Source of the DNA: Sphingobacteriia bacterium
GTDB lineage: Bacteria > Bacteroidota > Bacteroidia > NS11-12g > UBA955
Length of the DNA stretch: 64,000 nt
NCBI GenBank assembly: GCA_021151535.1
Contig: JAGKXC010000002.1
Coordinates: 16,217 to 80,216 of the forward strand
Direction of reading: 5' to 3'
How positions within the stretch are numbered: the stretch's first letter is position 1; every line of letters starts with the position of its first letter. Both the position numbers and the translations under genes were made by a program. The notes beneath the pieces are model-generated. The model was not told where the DNA came from, did no database searches, and worked only from the letters and a program-made list of their open reading frames with translations. Below are positions 50,388 to 59,140 of the stretch, in pieces.

Positions 50388-51548
50388 ATGGCCATTAAGA
50401 GTATATATGAATCGAGGAAATATATTAAGGCTACGCTACTGATGTTGGCGGTGGCTATTGGTTTGTTTACTCTGTATTTAAGTAATCGCTTGGTGGAGAA
50501 AATAGCCAATGAAGAAAAGAAGAAAATGGAGATTTGGGCCGAGGCGGAAAACCAATTAACAGACCCCAATATTGAGGGGGATTTGGGTTTTCAATTGCGT
50601 GTTGTTCAGGGAAACACAACCATTCCAGCTATTTTGGTTGACGACCATGGAGAAATTAAAGCAACTGTAAATATCGATACAATTGGGGTTAAAAAAGCAG
50701 ATCAATTTTTAAGAAAACGATTGGTTGAGTTTCAATCAGAAAATGAGCGGATTGTTGTGCCAGTAGATGAAGATACCAATTATTATGTTTATTATGGTCA
50801 GAGTTCGGTTTTGATACAATTGAAGTATTATCCTTATGTTGTTTTGGCCATTGTTGCTTTATTCATGCTTGTGAGCTATGCGGCTTTTTCGTCTTCTACT
50901 AGAGCAGAACAGAATAAAGTTTGGGTAGGTTTGGCGAAAGAAACGGCGCATCAATTGGGTACACCAATTTCGAGTTTGATGGGTTGGGTAGATTGTTTAG
51001 AGATGGGAGTAATGCCGGAAAATGCGGGCGATGAGATGAAGAAAGACATCCATCGATTGGAAATTATTACTGAACGTTTTTCTAAAATTGGAAGTGAGCC
51101 AGTACTGGACAAACTTGAAATGAACGCGGTGCTCTCTACGGCAATCAATTATATGGAAACCCGAAGCGGTAAAGGAGTTTCAATTCATTATCGCCCAAGT
51201 AACGATCCTATTTATTGTATGGTAAATGTGAATTTGTTTCAATGGGTAGTAGAGAATTTAATCAAAAATAGCATTGACGCTATGGAAGGTAAGGGGTTTA
51301 TTTACTGCGCTATACGTTCATTGAAGGGTAGGGTATATATTGATTTTACTGATAACGGAAAGGGAATTCCGAGAAACCAAATCAAATCAATTTTCAAACC
51401 TGGTTTTACTACCAAGAAACGTGGCTGGGGTTTGGGATTGAGTTTGGCAAAACGGATTATTCAAGAATATCATGGCGGCGAGATTATGGTGAAGGAGAGT
51501 ATTCCTTTTGAAAAGACAACCATTCGAATTGTGTTGAAAACAGTTTGA
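50388..51548 (+). CDS. Sensor histidine kinase (no adjacent response regulator)
   Basis: 386 residues with two membrane segments (about 15-32, and 148-165 around YYPYVVLAIVALFMLVSYAA), between them a small extracytoplasmic sensor domain. The dimerisation/phosphoacceptor helix carries His188 in AKETAHQLGTPISSLMGW; the ATPase domain shows NLIKNSIDAMEGKG (N box), DFTDNGKGIPRNQIKSIFKP and RGWGLGLSLAKRIIQEYHGG. There is no HAMP, PAS or response-regulator gene next to it, so its output partner is elsewhere. It may be co-transcribed with the upstream glycosyltransferase (16-bp gap) and is followed by a DUF4293 gene that has its own -7 element. Confidence 0.9.
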   Translation: MAIKSIYESRKYIKATLLMLAVAIGLFTLYLSNRLVEKIANEEKKKMEIWAEAENQLTDPNIEGDLGFQLRVVQGNTTIPAILVDDHGEIKATVNIDTIGVKKADQFLRKRLVEFQSENERIVVPVDEDTNYYVYYGQSSVLIQLKYYPYVVLAIVALFMLVSYAAFSSSTRAEQNKVWVGLAKETAHQLGTPISSLMGWVDCLEMGVMPENAGDEMKKDIHRLEIITERFSKIGSEPVLDKLEMNAVLSTAINYMETRSGKGVSIHYRPSNDPIYCMVNVNLFQWVVENLIKNSIDAMEGKGFIYCAIRSLKGRVYIDFTDNGKGIPRNQIKSIFKPGFTTKKRGWGLGLSLAKRIIQEYHGGEIMVKESIPFEKTTIRIVLKTV

Positions 51549-51553
51549 TTAAC

Positions 51554-51561
51554 TAAGTTTG
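51554..51561 (+). promoter_or_regulatory. DUF4293 gene -7 element, 6 nt before the start codon
   Basis: TAAGTTTG at 51554-51561, then TATAGT and ATG at 51568. Confidence 0.4.
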
Positions 51562-51567
51562 TATAGT

Positions 51568-52047
51568 ATGATTCAGAGAATTCAATCCATCTATTTATTG
51601 GCGGTTACGCTCATTGGAATTATTTTATTTTGGGTAGATCCCATCTATGCCCAATTTGATGTGAATACTGGGATTGGACAGGCTTTAAGCTTTACACGCA
51701 GTTATTCATTTCCGGATAACCATGAAACGGCAAATGCGGTATATAGCGTAGATGTTCTGTCGATTATGTTATTGTTTTTCATTACCGTGATTCCATTTTT
51801 TACAATTTTCTTTTTCAAAAAAAGAAAGTTACAATTGAATCTTAGTCTATTGGTTTTCGGTATAACGCTTTTGTATTGGGCTGTTTTATTTGTTCGATTT
51901 TTTGCCGTTTCTTCTCAATACCACGGACAGTATCATTTTGGTATTCAGATTATTTGGCCCATTGCTTTGCTCTTACCTACGGTGATGGCCTATTTTACAA
52001 TTAAGAGAGACGAGGCGATGATTAGTAATATGGATAGAATTCGTTAA
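51568..52047 (+). CDS. DUF4293 family membrane protein
   Basis: 159 residues from the ATG at 51568 (MIQRIQSIYLLAVTLIG), with four predicted membrane helices (about 7-24, 66-85, 92-115, 128-148) and short charged loops (FFKKRKLQLN). The N-terminal MIQRIQ start and four-helix layout match DUF4293, a small Bacteroidota-specific membrane family without known function. The next gene, an M14 peptidase, starts 8 bp after it. A TTG in frame three codons upstream overlaps the -7 promoter element and is not used as start. Confidence 0.82.
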   Translation: MIQRIQSIYLLAVTLIGIILFWVDPIYAQFDVNTGIGQALSFTRSYSFPDNHETANAVYSVDVLSIMLLFFITVIPFFTIFFFKKRKLQLNLSLLVFGITLLYWAVLFVRFFAVSSQYHGQYHFGIQIIWPIALLLPTVMAYFTIKRDEAMISNMDRIR

Positions 52048-52055
52048 TTCTTTAT

Positions 52056-54260
52056 ATGAGAAATTGGACTTCTGTTTTGCCAACAAAACGCATTTTACTG
52101 GCATGTTTTTCATTGTGTTTTTTCGGGGCGATAAGTGCTCAAAACTTAGTAAATGGAGTAGATGGAGTTTGGAAAAAAACCATTGCCAATCAGAAGTTAG
52201 GTTTCAGTTATCGATACGATTATAAAGGTAAATTACCTGCCAACACGGCGACAAATGTGGAAATGCATGTTTCCCCAGAAAACCAGCAAAATGCCATTGC
52301 GCGCGGGGTTTGGGGACACCAGAATCCGCTTTCTTTGCGCAATGGTAAAACACAGTTTGGTTATGAGTTTGTTTTGCCGGGTGTTGGGTTGGGAGCATCT
52401 GAGGCCATGTTTAGGGCGGATTATTGCAGGAAAAATGCTAATAGTTTGTTAACGGATGAACAAAATTTGTTGTTTGATAGCTTACTAACTCCCTTTGAAA
52501 AAAGTTTGGGAAAAGCTACTGCCAGTTATGATGAATGTGTTGCTTGGTATCAACAAGTGGCGAAGATGTTTCCAGGTTGGGTTTCCTTAGGGAACATTGG
52601 CACTGGAGATATTGGTAGACCAATTTATGTTTTGAGGATTGATTTGGATCGTACACGTGTAGTGGATCGGTTTGGGAATTCTTTGGGCATTATAGACGAT
52701 TCTGAATATCAAAAAAGAAGACAATTTGTAACAACCCATACAGGTGAAGAAATCGCCAGAAAACAAGTAATACGTTTATTGGTAAATAATAATATTCATC
52801 CTGGGGAACCTGAAGGAACTGATGCCAGTATGTTACTGGTTAGGGATATGTTGTTTTTCCCGGGAAAGTATGCACCAGAAGGCGCTGATTTACAAATACA
52901 TGTAGTTTGTCAGTATAATGTAGACGGAACGTTGAACCGCGGGAGAATGTCGCGCGCAAACCAAAACGGACCTGAGGAGTACGGTTTTAGGGGCAATGCG
53001 CAGAATTTGGATTTGAATCGGGATTTTGTGAAGATGGACAGCAAAAATGCGCAGGCATTGGTTGCTTATATGAGTATTCATGATTTTGATTTTTTCATTG
53101 ATAACCACACAAGTAATGGCGCAGATTATCAGTATGTATTAACGTATTTTCATACACGTCCTGAAAAGTTTTATCATCCTAGAAGAACTTGGATTGAACC
53201 CATTGAAACGGAACTTGCAAAACGTTTGAAACAGCATGCTTGGATTACATCGCCCTATGTGGAAACAGTAAGTAGCACACCAGATAGTGGCATACATGCG
53301 TTTTGGGAAACTGGTAGATATGCAACTGGATTTGCTGCGCTTCATGGTTGCGTGGGTTATACAGTTGAAACCCATATGTGGAAACCATTTGATCAACGAG
53401 TAGTGGGTACTTTGGCATTTTTGGAGGAGTTTGTGCATTCAATAATGCATTTTCAATATCCGAACGATGATCATTACACATTTCAAAACAATGGGGTGAT
53501 TGTGCCTAATTCTTCGGGTCGTTTGCAACCGGGCGATAAAATTGCGTTGCATTTTGAACTAGATAAAACGCGGTGGGACTCCATTGAATTTTATGGTTAC
53601 ACGGCTAAAAACAAGGTAAGTGAGGTTACGGGGTTGGCTAGGATGTATTACGATTTGGGATCGCCATGGAAGAAAAAAATCAAGTATTACCGCTATTTTA
53701 GACCCACAGAGGAAGTGATTGTGCCCAAAGTTTACATAGTTCCATTTGCTTATGTGGAAGTGGCTAAAAGGTTGAAATGGAATGGAGTGAATTTTAAGCA
53801 ACTTCCAATGGACACCATAGTGAAGGTAAGAGTAAGTTATGTAACCCATTTTGAAACGGGAAAATCTCCATATGAAAAGCACTATTTGCATACAAGGGTT
53901 GCCACGCGTGATACGGTTATGGCTATTCAGCTGTATAAAGGAGATTATGTGATTCCTGTGGGTAAGCAAGCGGCTTTTTTAACACAAGTACTTGAGCCTA
54001 AGGCTCCTGACTCCTATTTTTCTTGGAATTTCTTTGATGGAGTATTGCAACAAAAAGAGTGGTTTAGCGATTATATTTTTGAAGACTATGCGGCGGTTTG
54101 GTTGAAACAGAATCCTGGAAAGAAGTTGGAATTGGAGCGTAAAAAACAATTAGATCCTGTTTTTGCCAAAGATGCTTGGGCGCAGTTGGTTTGGGTATAT
54201 ATGCAAACACCGCTGTATGAGCCTACTCATAATTTGATTCCGGTTTACAGGATTGATTGA
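52056..54260 (+). CDS. Exported M14-family zinc carboxypeptidase
   Basis: 734 residues with a signal peptide ending at AISAQ. The catalytic domain shows NNNIHPGEPEGTDASMLLVR (HxxE zinc ligands near residues 248-251), QNLDLNRDFVKMDSKNAQAL, and DFFIDNHTSNGADYQYVL (third zinc ligand His), characteristic of M14 metallocarboxypeptidases. The C-terminal half is beta-rich and has no T9SS sorting domain visible, so a periplasmic location is likely. Members of this subgroup in Bacteroidota are long and of unknown substrate. It overlaps the convergent membrane protein gene by 16 bp at the 3' end. Confidence 0.9.
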   Translation: MRNWTSVLPTKRILLACFSLCFFGAISAQNLVNGVDGVWKKTIANQKLGFSYRYDYKGKLPANTATNVEMHVSPENQQNAIARGVWGHQNPLSLRNGKTQFGYEFVLPGVGLGASEAMFRADYCRKNANSLLTDEQNLLFDSLLTPFEKSLGKATASYDECVAWYQQVAKMFPGWVSLGNIGTGDIGRPIYVLRIDLDRTRVVDRFGNSLGIIDDSEYQKRRQFVTTHTGEEIARKQVIRLLVNNNIHPGEPEGTDASMLLVRDMLFFPGKYAPEGADLQIHVVCQYNVDGTLNRGRMSRANQNGPEEYGFRGNAQNLDLNRDFVKMDSKNAQALVAYMSIHDFDFFIDNHTSNGADYQYVLTYFHTRPEKFYHPRRTWIEPIETELAKRLKQHAWITSPYVETVSSTPDSGIHAFWETGRYATGFAALHGCVGYTVETHMWKPFDQRVVGTLAFLEEFVHSIMHFQYPNDDHYTFQNNGVIVPNSSGRLQPGDKIALHFELDKTRWDSIEFYGYTAKNKVSEVTGLARMYYDLGSPWKKKIKYYRYFRPTEEVIVPKVYIVPFAYVEVAKRLKWNGVNFKQLPMDTIVKVRVSYVTHFETGKSPYEKHYLHTRVATRDTVMAIQLYKGDYVIPVGKQAAFLTQVLEPKAPDSYFSWNFFDGVLQQKEWFSDYIFEDYAAVWLKQNPGKKLELERKKQLDPVFAKDAWAQLVWVYMQTPLYEPTHNLIPVYRID

Positions 54261-55717
54261 TTTTTGTTGCGCAATTGATTGACGATAAACTGAAGGATGA
54301 TCAATACAATCACGGCATGCCATAACCATAAAAAGCGCGCATTTAATCGCGCTAAAACGTTGGCGAAATTTGCGGTAACAAACGCGTTGTAAACCACGAA
54401 ACAGAAAATGCATAAGGCCGCAATTTTCTGTTCAAGTTTGAGTTTGCTGAATAGCGATTTATTAAAAAGTATATAAACAAAAGTGACGTTTAAAATAAGC
54501 GCCATAATAAAATACCATTGGTTCCAAGCGCCAAAGTTGATTCCCCAGGTTTGCTGTTTGTTTTTGGTGAATAAGGCTTGATAATCTTTGGGGTAATTCG
54601 CCTTGAGTGTAGTACCAACAGCTGCATTTGAATCCAGTGGTGTAATTCCATCACCAATACCTGTAAGAATGATTTGTTTGCCAGTTTCTTCTATTGCCGA
54701 AGCAAGTAAATAAGGCCAATACTGTGGGTGGGTAAGGCAGTGAACGAAAATCGTGTTGTAAAGTTTTTTGGAATGATGCCATCCACCGGAAATTTGAAAT
54801 GGCGATTGGGGTTGATTGTTCCATACAAAATCCCAAGCATGTACTGGCAGCGATGATTGTACAGAACATAGGTTTTCAAATTGGTGTTGAACCCCTGTAT
54901 CTGTTGAAATTTGTGTGTTTTTTTCGTTGTTTATGAAGCGATTCAACATGCCGTTTTCACACCATTTGCCCATGATAAATACATGATTGGATTTAGAGGT
55001 AGTGAAGCCGTTTCCTGCATAAGTATTGGTGCAGATTATCATCGCCCATGGAGCAAAAGACAGTGTAAATAACGATATAACTGATTGTTTGGTAATTGGT
55101 TGGAAATATCTTTTTTGAAGTAGAAGTAAAGTAATTGCGAATAAACTTAGAATCAGGATATGGGAATTATGGGTGCTAGCTGCAATGAGGATGATGCTAG
55201 CGTGTATGATTTTATGTCTGTTATTTTTGGCAAATAGGAAATTGCAAGTTGCCAACGCCATAATAGGTCCGAATACATCGGGCATGAGCTGAATGGCAAT
55301 CCAAGAAACTGGGGTTAGAGCAAAAATGCAAAGGAGTTGTAAGGATTTTATGGCTGAATTAGGTGTAGGGAAAAAGTTTCTGATAAATAGGTACAGCTCA
55401 GCAAGAATAAGGATGGAAGTGGGGAGAATTACTTGAGCAAATAGGCTGCCGTTGAATGCTGACTTAGTTTGGCCGTGGAAGGCTGTCCATTGTAAAAGTG
55501 TGTTGAAAACCGGATTGTTCCATAGAATATGGGAAAGGTGGATGTAAAGACTATAGAATATTGGGCGATCTGCAGGTACGAATAATTCGATGGAATTAAG
55601 CAGGTAGGCTCCAGAGTCTGGTGTGTAAAGAACGAGAGCGTTAGATATAAAAATTGGGAAGAAAAACGCAACCGTTACGAAGTAGATGGCTATATTTTGT
55701 GGGAGCTTCAGCTTCAC
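54245..55717 (-). CDS. Polytopic membrane protein of unknown function (GT-C-like layout)
   Basis: 490 residues with about ten hydrophobic segments. An early periplasmic loop contains YTPDSGAYLLNSIELFVPA, with an acidic pair after the first membrane helix, then FYSLYIHLSHILW; this resembles the first loop of GT-C type lipid-sugar-dependent transferases, although I cannot identify the family. A large soluble loop lies between residues 235 and 390 (HVFIMGKWCENGMLNRFI, LPVHAWDFVWNN). The function is not known. It precedes no sugar gene; queD-like lies 9 bp upstream on the same strand. Confidence 0.65.
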   Translation of the reverse strand: MKLKLPQNIAIYFVTVAFFFPIFISNALVLYTPDSGAYLLNSIELFVPADRPIFYSLYIHLSHILWNNPVFNTLLQWTAFHGQTKSAFNGSLFAQVILPTSILILAELYLFIRNFFPTPNSAIKSLQLLCIFALTPVSWIAIQLMPDVFGPIMALATCNFLFAKNNRHKIIHASIILIAASTHNSHILILSLFAITLLLLQKRYFQPITKQSVISLFTLSFAPWAMIICTNTYAGNGFTTSKSNHVFIMGKWCENGMLNRFINNEKNTQISTDTGVQHQFENLCSVQSSLPVHAWDFVWNNQPQSPFQISGGWHHSKKLYNTIFVHCLTHPQYWPYLLASAIEETGKQIILTGIGDGITPLDSNAAVGTTLKANYPKDYQALFTKNKQQTWGINFGAWNQWYFIMALILNVTFVYILFNKSLFSKLKLEQKIAALCIFCFVVYNAFVTANFANVLARLNARFLWLWHAVIVLIILQFIVNQLRNKNQSIL

Positions 55718-55726
55718 GGGAGAAAA

Positions 55727-56143
55727 TTATTCTCCGAAGTACTCAACAAAATTGTTGGGTGTTTCCCACAAGGTGATTTTGTGCAGAGAAACTCCTTCGG
55801 GAAGGTGTGGTGAAAGTCTTTGCCAGATTGCCACTGCAATGGTTTCGATTGAAGGCATAGAGCCTTTAAGCCATTCAACATCTAGGTTTAGATTTTGGTG
55901 GTCCAAATGGTCTATGATTTCCTTGCGTATGATGGTTTTTAGGACTTTTAGGTCCATTACCAATCCAGTTTCGGGATTTGGTTGACCTTTTACACAAACA
56001 TATAAATCAAAATTATGTCCGTGAAAATGGGGGTTGGCGCATTTACCGAAAGCGGTAAGATTCTGCTCATCCGTCCAATTTGGATTCCATAACTGGTGGG
56101 CAGCGTTGAAATGTTCTTTTCGGGTAATGTACAGAAGGGGCAT
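55727..56143 (-). CDS. 6-carboxytetrahydropterin synthase / 6-pyruvoyl-tetrahydropterin synthase family (QueD-like)
   Basis: 138 residues of the T-fold: HFNAAHQLW (His16), catalytic Cys35 in FGKCANPHFHGHNF with His41 and His43 as the other zinc ligands, GLVMDLKVLKTIIRK, LDHQNLN, and MPSIETIAVAIW plus the C-terminal LWETPNNFVEY. QueD makes 6-carboxy-tetrahydropterin from dihydroneopterin triphosphate for queuosine; the longer family also includes 6-pyruvoyl-tetrahydropterin synthase. Other que genes are not in the window, so the pathway is uncertain. A TAACTTTG at 56156-56163 (minus) is a good -7 element, 12 nt before the ATG. Confidence 0.9.
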   Translation of the reverse strand: MPLLYITRKEHFNAAHQLWNPNWTDEQNLTAFGKCANPHFHGHNFDLYVCVKGQPNPETGLVMDLKVLKTIIRKEIIDHLDHQNLNLDVEWLKGSMPSIETIAVAIWQRLSPHLPEGVSLHKITLWETPNNFVEYFGE

Positions 56144-56155
56144 AGTTTTCTACTG

Positions 56156-56163
56156 CAAAGTTA
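56156..56163 (-). promoter_or_regulatory. -7 element of the queD-like gene
   Basis: Minus TAACTTTG (TAnnTTTG), start codon 12 nt downstream at 56143. Confidence 0.4.
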
Positions 56164-56220
56164 CAAGAGTAAAATTAGAAGTATCACTAAAATATGATAA
56201 ATCTGTGAAAATCTGTGAGA

Positions 56221-56760
56221 CTATTGCGGGTTTTTAGTTGGTGATTTTTGGGGTGGGGCGATGGGATTGGTGATTTTCCAGCGCAACACAGCACCTGTGT
56301 ATGCATCAATCATCCAATTCCATGGTATCACAAAATTGAGTAGTGCAGATTCATTGAAGGTTGGTGAATAATAACGAAAGTGGTTAACTTCAATTCTGGT
56401 ATTTGATGCCATCACTTTTTCCAAATCATTTTTTGCCGGAATGGTTTTCTGGCTAGTTGAATTGGGGTTTATGGCTGTGAAAGTAATGATTTGCTTGGGT
56501 TTTGGCCTATGTACACTTACGTCTTTACTTCCTGAATCTAAAAGGAATTCATTGATTTTGAGGTACTCGCCATTTCCGAATTGCACACTATCTTCATTGA
56601 AGATTTGGTCGGGCTTGGGTTCCCAGATTGTAATTTGAATGGGCGATGGGGTAGGTGTAGTGAAAACTACTTTCTGTTTTTTGCCAGAAAGTATTGTTCC
56701 ACAATTGGTGAAAAGCAATACGAGGAAACAGAACGCTATGCAGGTTGTGCTGCGTACCAT
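56221..56760 (-). CDS. Hypothetical lipoprotein
   Basis: 179 residues with a lipobox (L-F-T-N-C, Cys20) followed by GTILSGKKQKVVFTTPTPSP, the start seen in a set of small outer-membrane lipoproteins of Bacteroidota; later DAYTGAVLRWK recalls their membrane-proximal C-terminal part. No enzymatic motif is visible. The start codon overlaps the 3' end of the cysteine desulfurase gene by 25 bp, so translation may be coupled. The 77 bp to the queD-like gene hold only that gene's -7 element and a short direct repeat. Confidence 0.6.
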   Translation of the reverse strand: MVRSTTCIAFCFLVLLFTNCGTILSGKKQKVVFTTPTPSPIQITIWEPKPDQIFNEDSVQFGNGEYLKINEFLLDSGSKDVSVHRPKPKQIITFTAINPNSTSQKTIPAKNDLEKVMASNTRIEVNHFRYYSPTFNESALLNFVIPWNWMIDAYTGAVLRWKITNPIAPPQKSPTKNPQ

Positions 56761-57884
56761 TTTGCTAAATTTTCAATGGTATAATTGATTTCTTCGATGG
56801 TATTTTGTTTGCCAAAGCTAAAACGCACGGTGGTTCTATTGCTGCCTGGTTTACATGCGTTGATTACATGGCTTCCACCAGTTGCTCCGCTAGAACAAGC
56901 ACTTCCGCCTGAAGCTGAAATACCCGCAAGATCTAGGTTGAATAACAACATTGAACCCATATCGTTTGGTGGTAAAGAAACACTCAGTACTGTGTAAAGG
57001 CTATTTTCTTCTGGATGGCCGTTAAACTCAACTCCTGGGATAACTTCTCTTAACTTGTTGATCATATGAGTTTTGATGGCTTGTATATGAGATCTTTTTG
57101 CTTCTAAATCTCTATAAGAAATTTCTAAGGCGGTAGATAATCCAACAATACCATAAACGTTTTCAGTACCGCCACGCATTTCTCTTTCTTGAGAACCTCC
57201 AGTGATTTCAGGTTGAAGCTTGTTCTTTTTGTTTATGTAAAGGAAACCAACGCCTTTTGGTCCATTAAATTTGTGCGCAGCTCCTGTAATGAAATCTACA
57301 TAGCCTTTTGATAAATCGAAGGTGAAATGTCCCATGGTTTGCACAGTGTCGCAATGAAAAAGAGCATTGTGTTGGTGACAAAGATTACCAACGGCTTCAA
57401 TGTCTATCATATTTCCTAATTCATTATTGGCGTGCATCAATGAAACGAGCGTAGGTTTGGAATCTTTGGCCAATAATTCTGCTAATTCTTGGATATTAAC
57501 TCTGCCGTCTGAATCTACGGAAAGAAGGTTTAATTCAATATTCTGGTGATGCGCAATATCTTCCGCGGTATGTATTACGGCATGGTGTTCAATGGGCGAG
57601 GTGATGATGCGTTGAATTCCTAATTTGGTGATACTACCGCGCAATGCAAGGTTGTCTGCTTCTGTACCTCCAGATGTGAAAGTGATTTCAGCTGGTGCGC
57701 AGTTTAGCAACTTGGCAATTTTACTTCTAGATTCCTCGATAATTCCTTTTGCCTTGCGACCATGGGCATGGGTAGAACTAGGGTTTCCATAATTTTCCTT
57801 CATGATAGGAATCATGGCTTCAACTACTTCTGGGTGAATAGGAGTTGTAGCGGCGTTATCGAGGTAAATTCTGTTTTCGGACAT
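56736..57884 (-). CDS. Cysteine desulfurase (IscS/NifS family)
   Basis: 382 residues: IYLDNAATTPIHPEVVEAM, ENYGNPSSTHAHGRKAK, EITFTSGGTEADNLAL, a HFCDT-like FHCDTVQTMG, the PLP-binding Lys205 in GAAHKFNGPKGVGFLYI, and the sulfur-carrying Cys330 in SGGSACSSGATGGS. It transfers sulfur from cysteine to iron-sulfur clusters, tRNA or other acceptors; IscS-like by length, but the loop reads ACSSGATGGSHVI and no isc or tRNA-thiolation genes are adjacent. Its ATG shares one base with the stop codon of the EF-P/agmatinase gene (TAATG), indicating translational coupling. Confidence 0.95.
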   Translation of the reverse strand: MSENRIYLDNAATTPIHPEVVEAMIPIMKENYGNPSSTHAHGRKAKGIIEESRSKIAKLLNCAPAEITFTSGGTEADNLALRGSITKLGIQRIITSPIEHHAVIHTAEDIAHHQNIELNLLSVDSDGRVNIQELAELLAKDSKPTLVSLMHANNELGNMIDIEAVGNLCHQHNALFHCDTVQTMGHFTFDLSKGYVDFITGAAHKFNGPKGVGFLYINKKNKLQPEITGGSQEREMRGGTENVYGIVGLSTALEISYRDLEAKRSHIQAIKTHMINKLREVIPGVEFNGHPEENSLYTVLSVSLPPNDMGSMLLFNLDLAGISASGGSACSSGATGGSHVINACKPGSNRTTVRFSFGKQNTIEEINYTIENLAKWYAAQPA

Positions 57885-59053
57885 TAGATTCTGTTATTAA
57901 CATTTAAGTAGCCTAAAAACTTATAACAAAGTTTGGCCATTGTAAATTCAGTAAGAATATCATTTTCTCTTGGGGCGATTTCAACGATATCAAATCCTAC
58001 AACTTGTTTTCTTTCTGCGATTCTTCTGAGCAATTTGCAACCTTGAATCCAGGTTAATCCGCCTGGTTCTGCGGTTCCTACAGCTGGGGCTACGGAGGGA
58101 TCAAATCCATCAGCGTCTATTGTCACGTAAACAACATCGCCCAATTTATCGATACAATCATCAATCCAAGCATCGTTATCCCACAAATCATGGGCATACC
58201 AAGTGCTAATATTGGATGAAGATTTTATTAAATCAGATTCTTCTTTGCACTGAGCGCGAATACCCACTTGCACGAGGTTTAAACCCATGTCGTGAATTCG
58301 GGCCATCACAGAGGCGTGAGAGTATGGGTTATCATTATACGCCAAACGCAAATCGGAATGTGCATCAATTTGAAGCACACTTATGTTTGGGTATTTTTCT
58401 GCGTAAGCTTTCATGAAACCGTAGGTTACGGTATGTTCAGAGCCTAGAGAAACTACAAATTTGTTTAACTTAAGTAGTTCAGCGGTTTGGGCTGCGATTT
58501 TATTGACTGCATCTTCATTTACAGTGTTGGTAAAATCCATTTCGCCAGATCCAACGAACAAAGGAACCATTACAATTGCTCCGTTTTCAACGGTTGCTGG
58601 TTTCAATGTGTTGGTAGCGGTATCTCCCTTAACACCGGGTTCGGTATAAGTGATTTCCATGATGCAATACTGTGGAGGTTCTGCAGAAACTGGTGTTTCT
58701 CCATTTTCAAATGAGATCAAAACAGTATCACCTTCTTTTAAAAATTTCGCACCTTCGCCAAACAAGAACTTTTGAACTGGGATTTGATCGTAAGTTTCAT
58801 TGTCCATGCAGATAAAGGTATCGCCTTCTTCGTATAAATATTGAAGTTCTTTTACTTCAACGCGAACCAATTCAACAGATTCACCGCTACGGAAACGGTT
58901 TTCAGCAGACTTGCCATCTTTTACTCTACGCATTTTTGCTTGGTAGAAAGCGCGCAAGTTACCGGGAGTACGGTGTTGCCATTCGATGATTTGAACCAAT
59001 TCGCCGTTGTAGCGGATGAAATTTCCTACAGATACATCTTGAGTAGTTGCCAT
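57884..59053 (-). CDS. Elongation factor P fused in frame to an N-terminally incomplete agmatinase
   Basis: 389 residues in one open frame. Residues 1-171 are EF-P: SVGNFIRYNGELVQIIEWQH, tip loop HRTPGNLRAF (Asn32 at the position of the modified Lys34 in E. coli), YLYEEGDTFICMDNETYDQI, and GVKGDTATNTLKPATVENGA ending at MVPLFVGSGE; the last 15-20 residues of EF-P (the IKVDTRTGxY end) are missing. Residues 172-389 are agmatinase without its first 90-100 residues: VVSLGSEHTVTYG, IDAHSDLRLAYND (Mn ligands), TIDADGFDPSVAP and GTAEPGGLTW. All visible metal ligands remain. Whether this is a real fusion or an assembly join is unknown. A TAAATTTG -7 element lies at 59079-59086 (minus), leader about 20 nt. 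The cysteine desulfurase overlaps the stop codon. Confidence 0.85.
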   Translation of the reverse strand: MATTQDVSVGNFIRYNGELVQIIEWQHRTPGNLRAFYQAKMRRVKDGKSAENRFRSGESVELVRVEVKELQYLYEEGDTFICMDNETYDQIPVQKFLFGEGAKFLKEGDTVLISFENGETPVSAEPPQYCIMEITYTEPGVKGDTATNTLKPATVENGAIVMVPLFVGSGEMDFTNTVNEDAVNKIAAQTAELLKLNKFVVSLGSEHTVTYGFMKAYAEKYPNISVLQIDAHSDLRLAYNDNPYSHASVMARIHDMGLNLVQVGIRAQCKEESDLIKSSSNISTWYAHDLWDNDAWIDDCIDKLGDVVYVTIDADGFDPSVAPAVGTAEPGGLTWIQGCKLLRRIAERKQVVGFDIVEIAPRENDILTEFTMAKLCYKFLGYLNVNNRI

Positions 59054-59078
59054 GGATTGAAATAAAATTTAATTGTTA

Positions 59079-59086
59079 CAAATTTA
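59079..59086 (-). promoter_or_regulatory. -7 element of the EF-P/agmatinase gene
   Basis: Minus TAAATTTG (TAnnTTTG) 25 nt before the ATG at 59053. No -33 partner at 19-22 bp. Confidence 0.4.
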
Positions 59087-59140
59087 GGGTAAGAATTCCA
59101 AACCTACTAATTCAAGGTGTTGGAACTATTGGGCTTTGTT

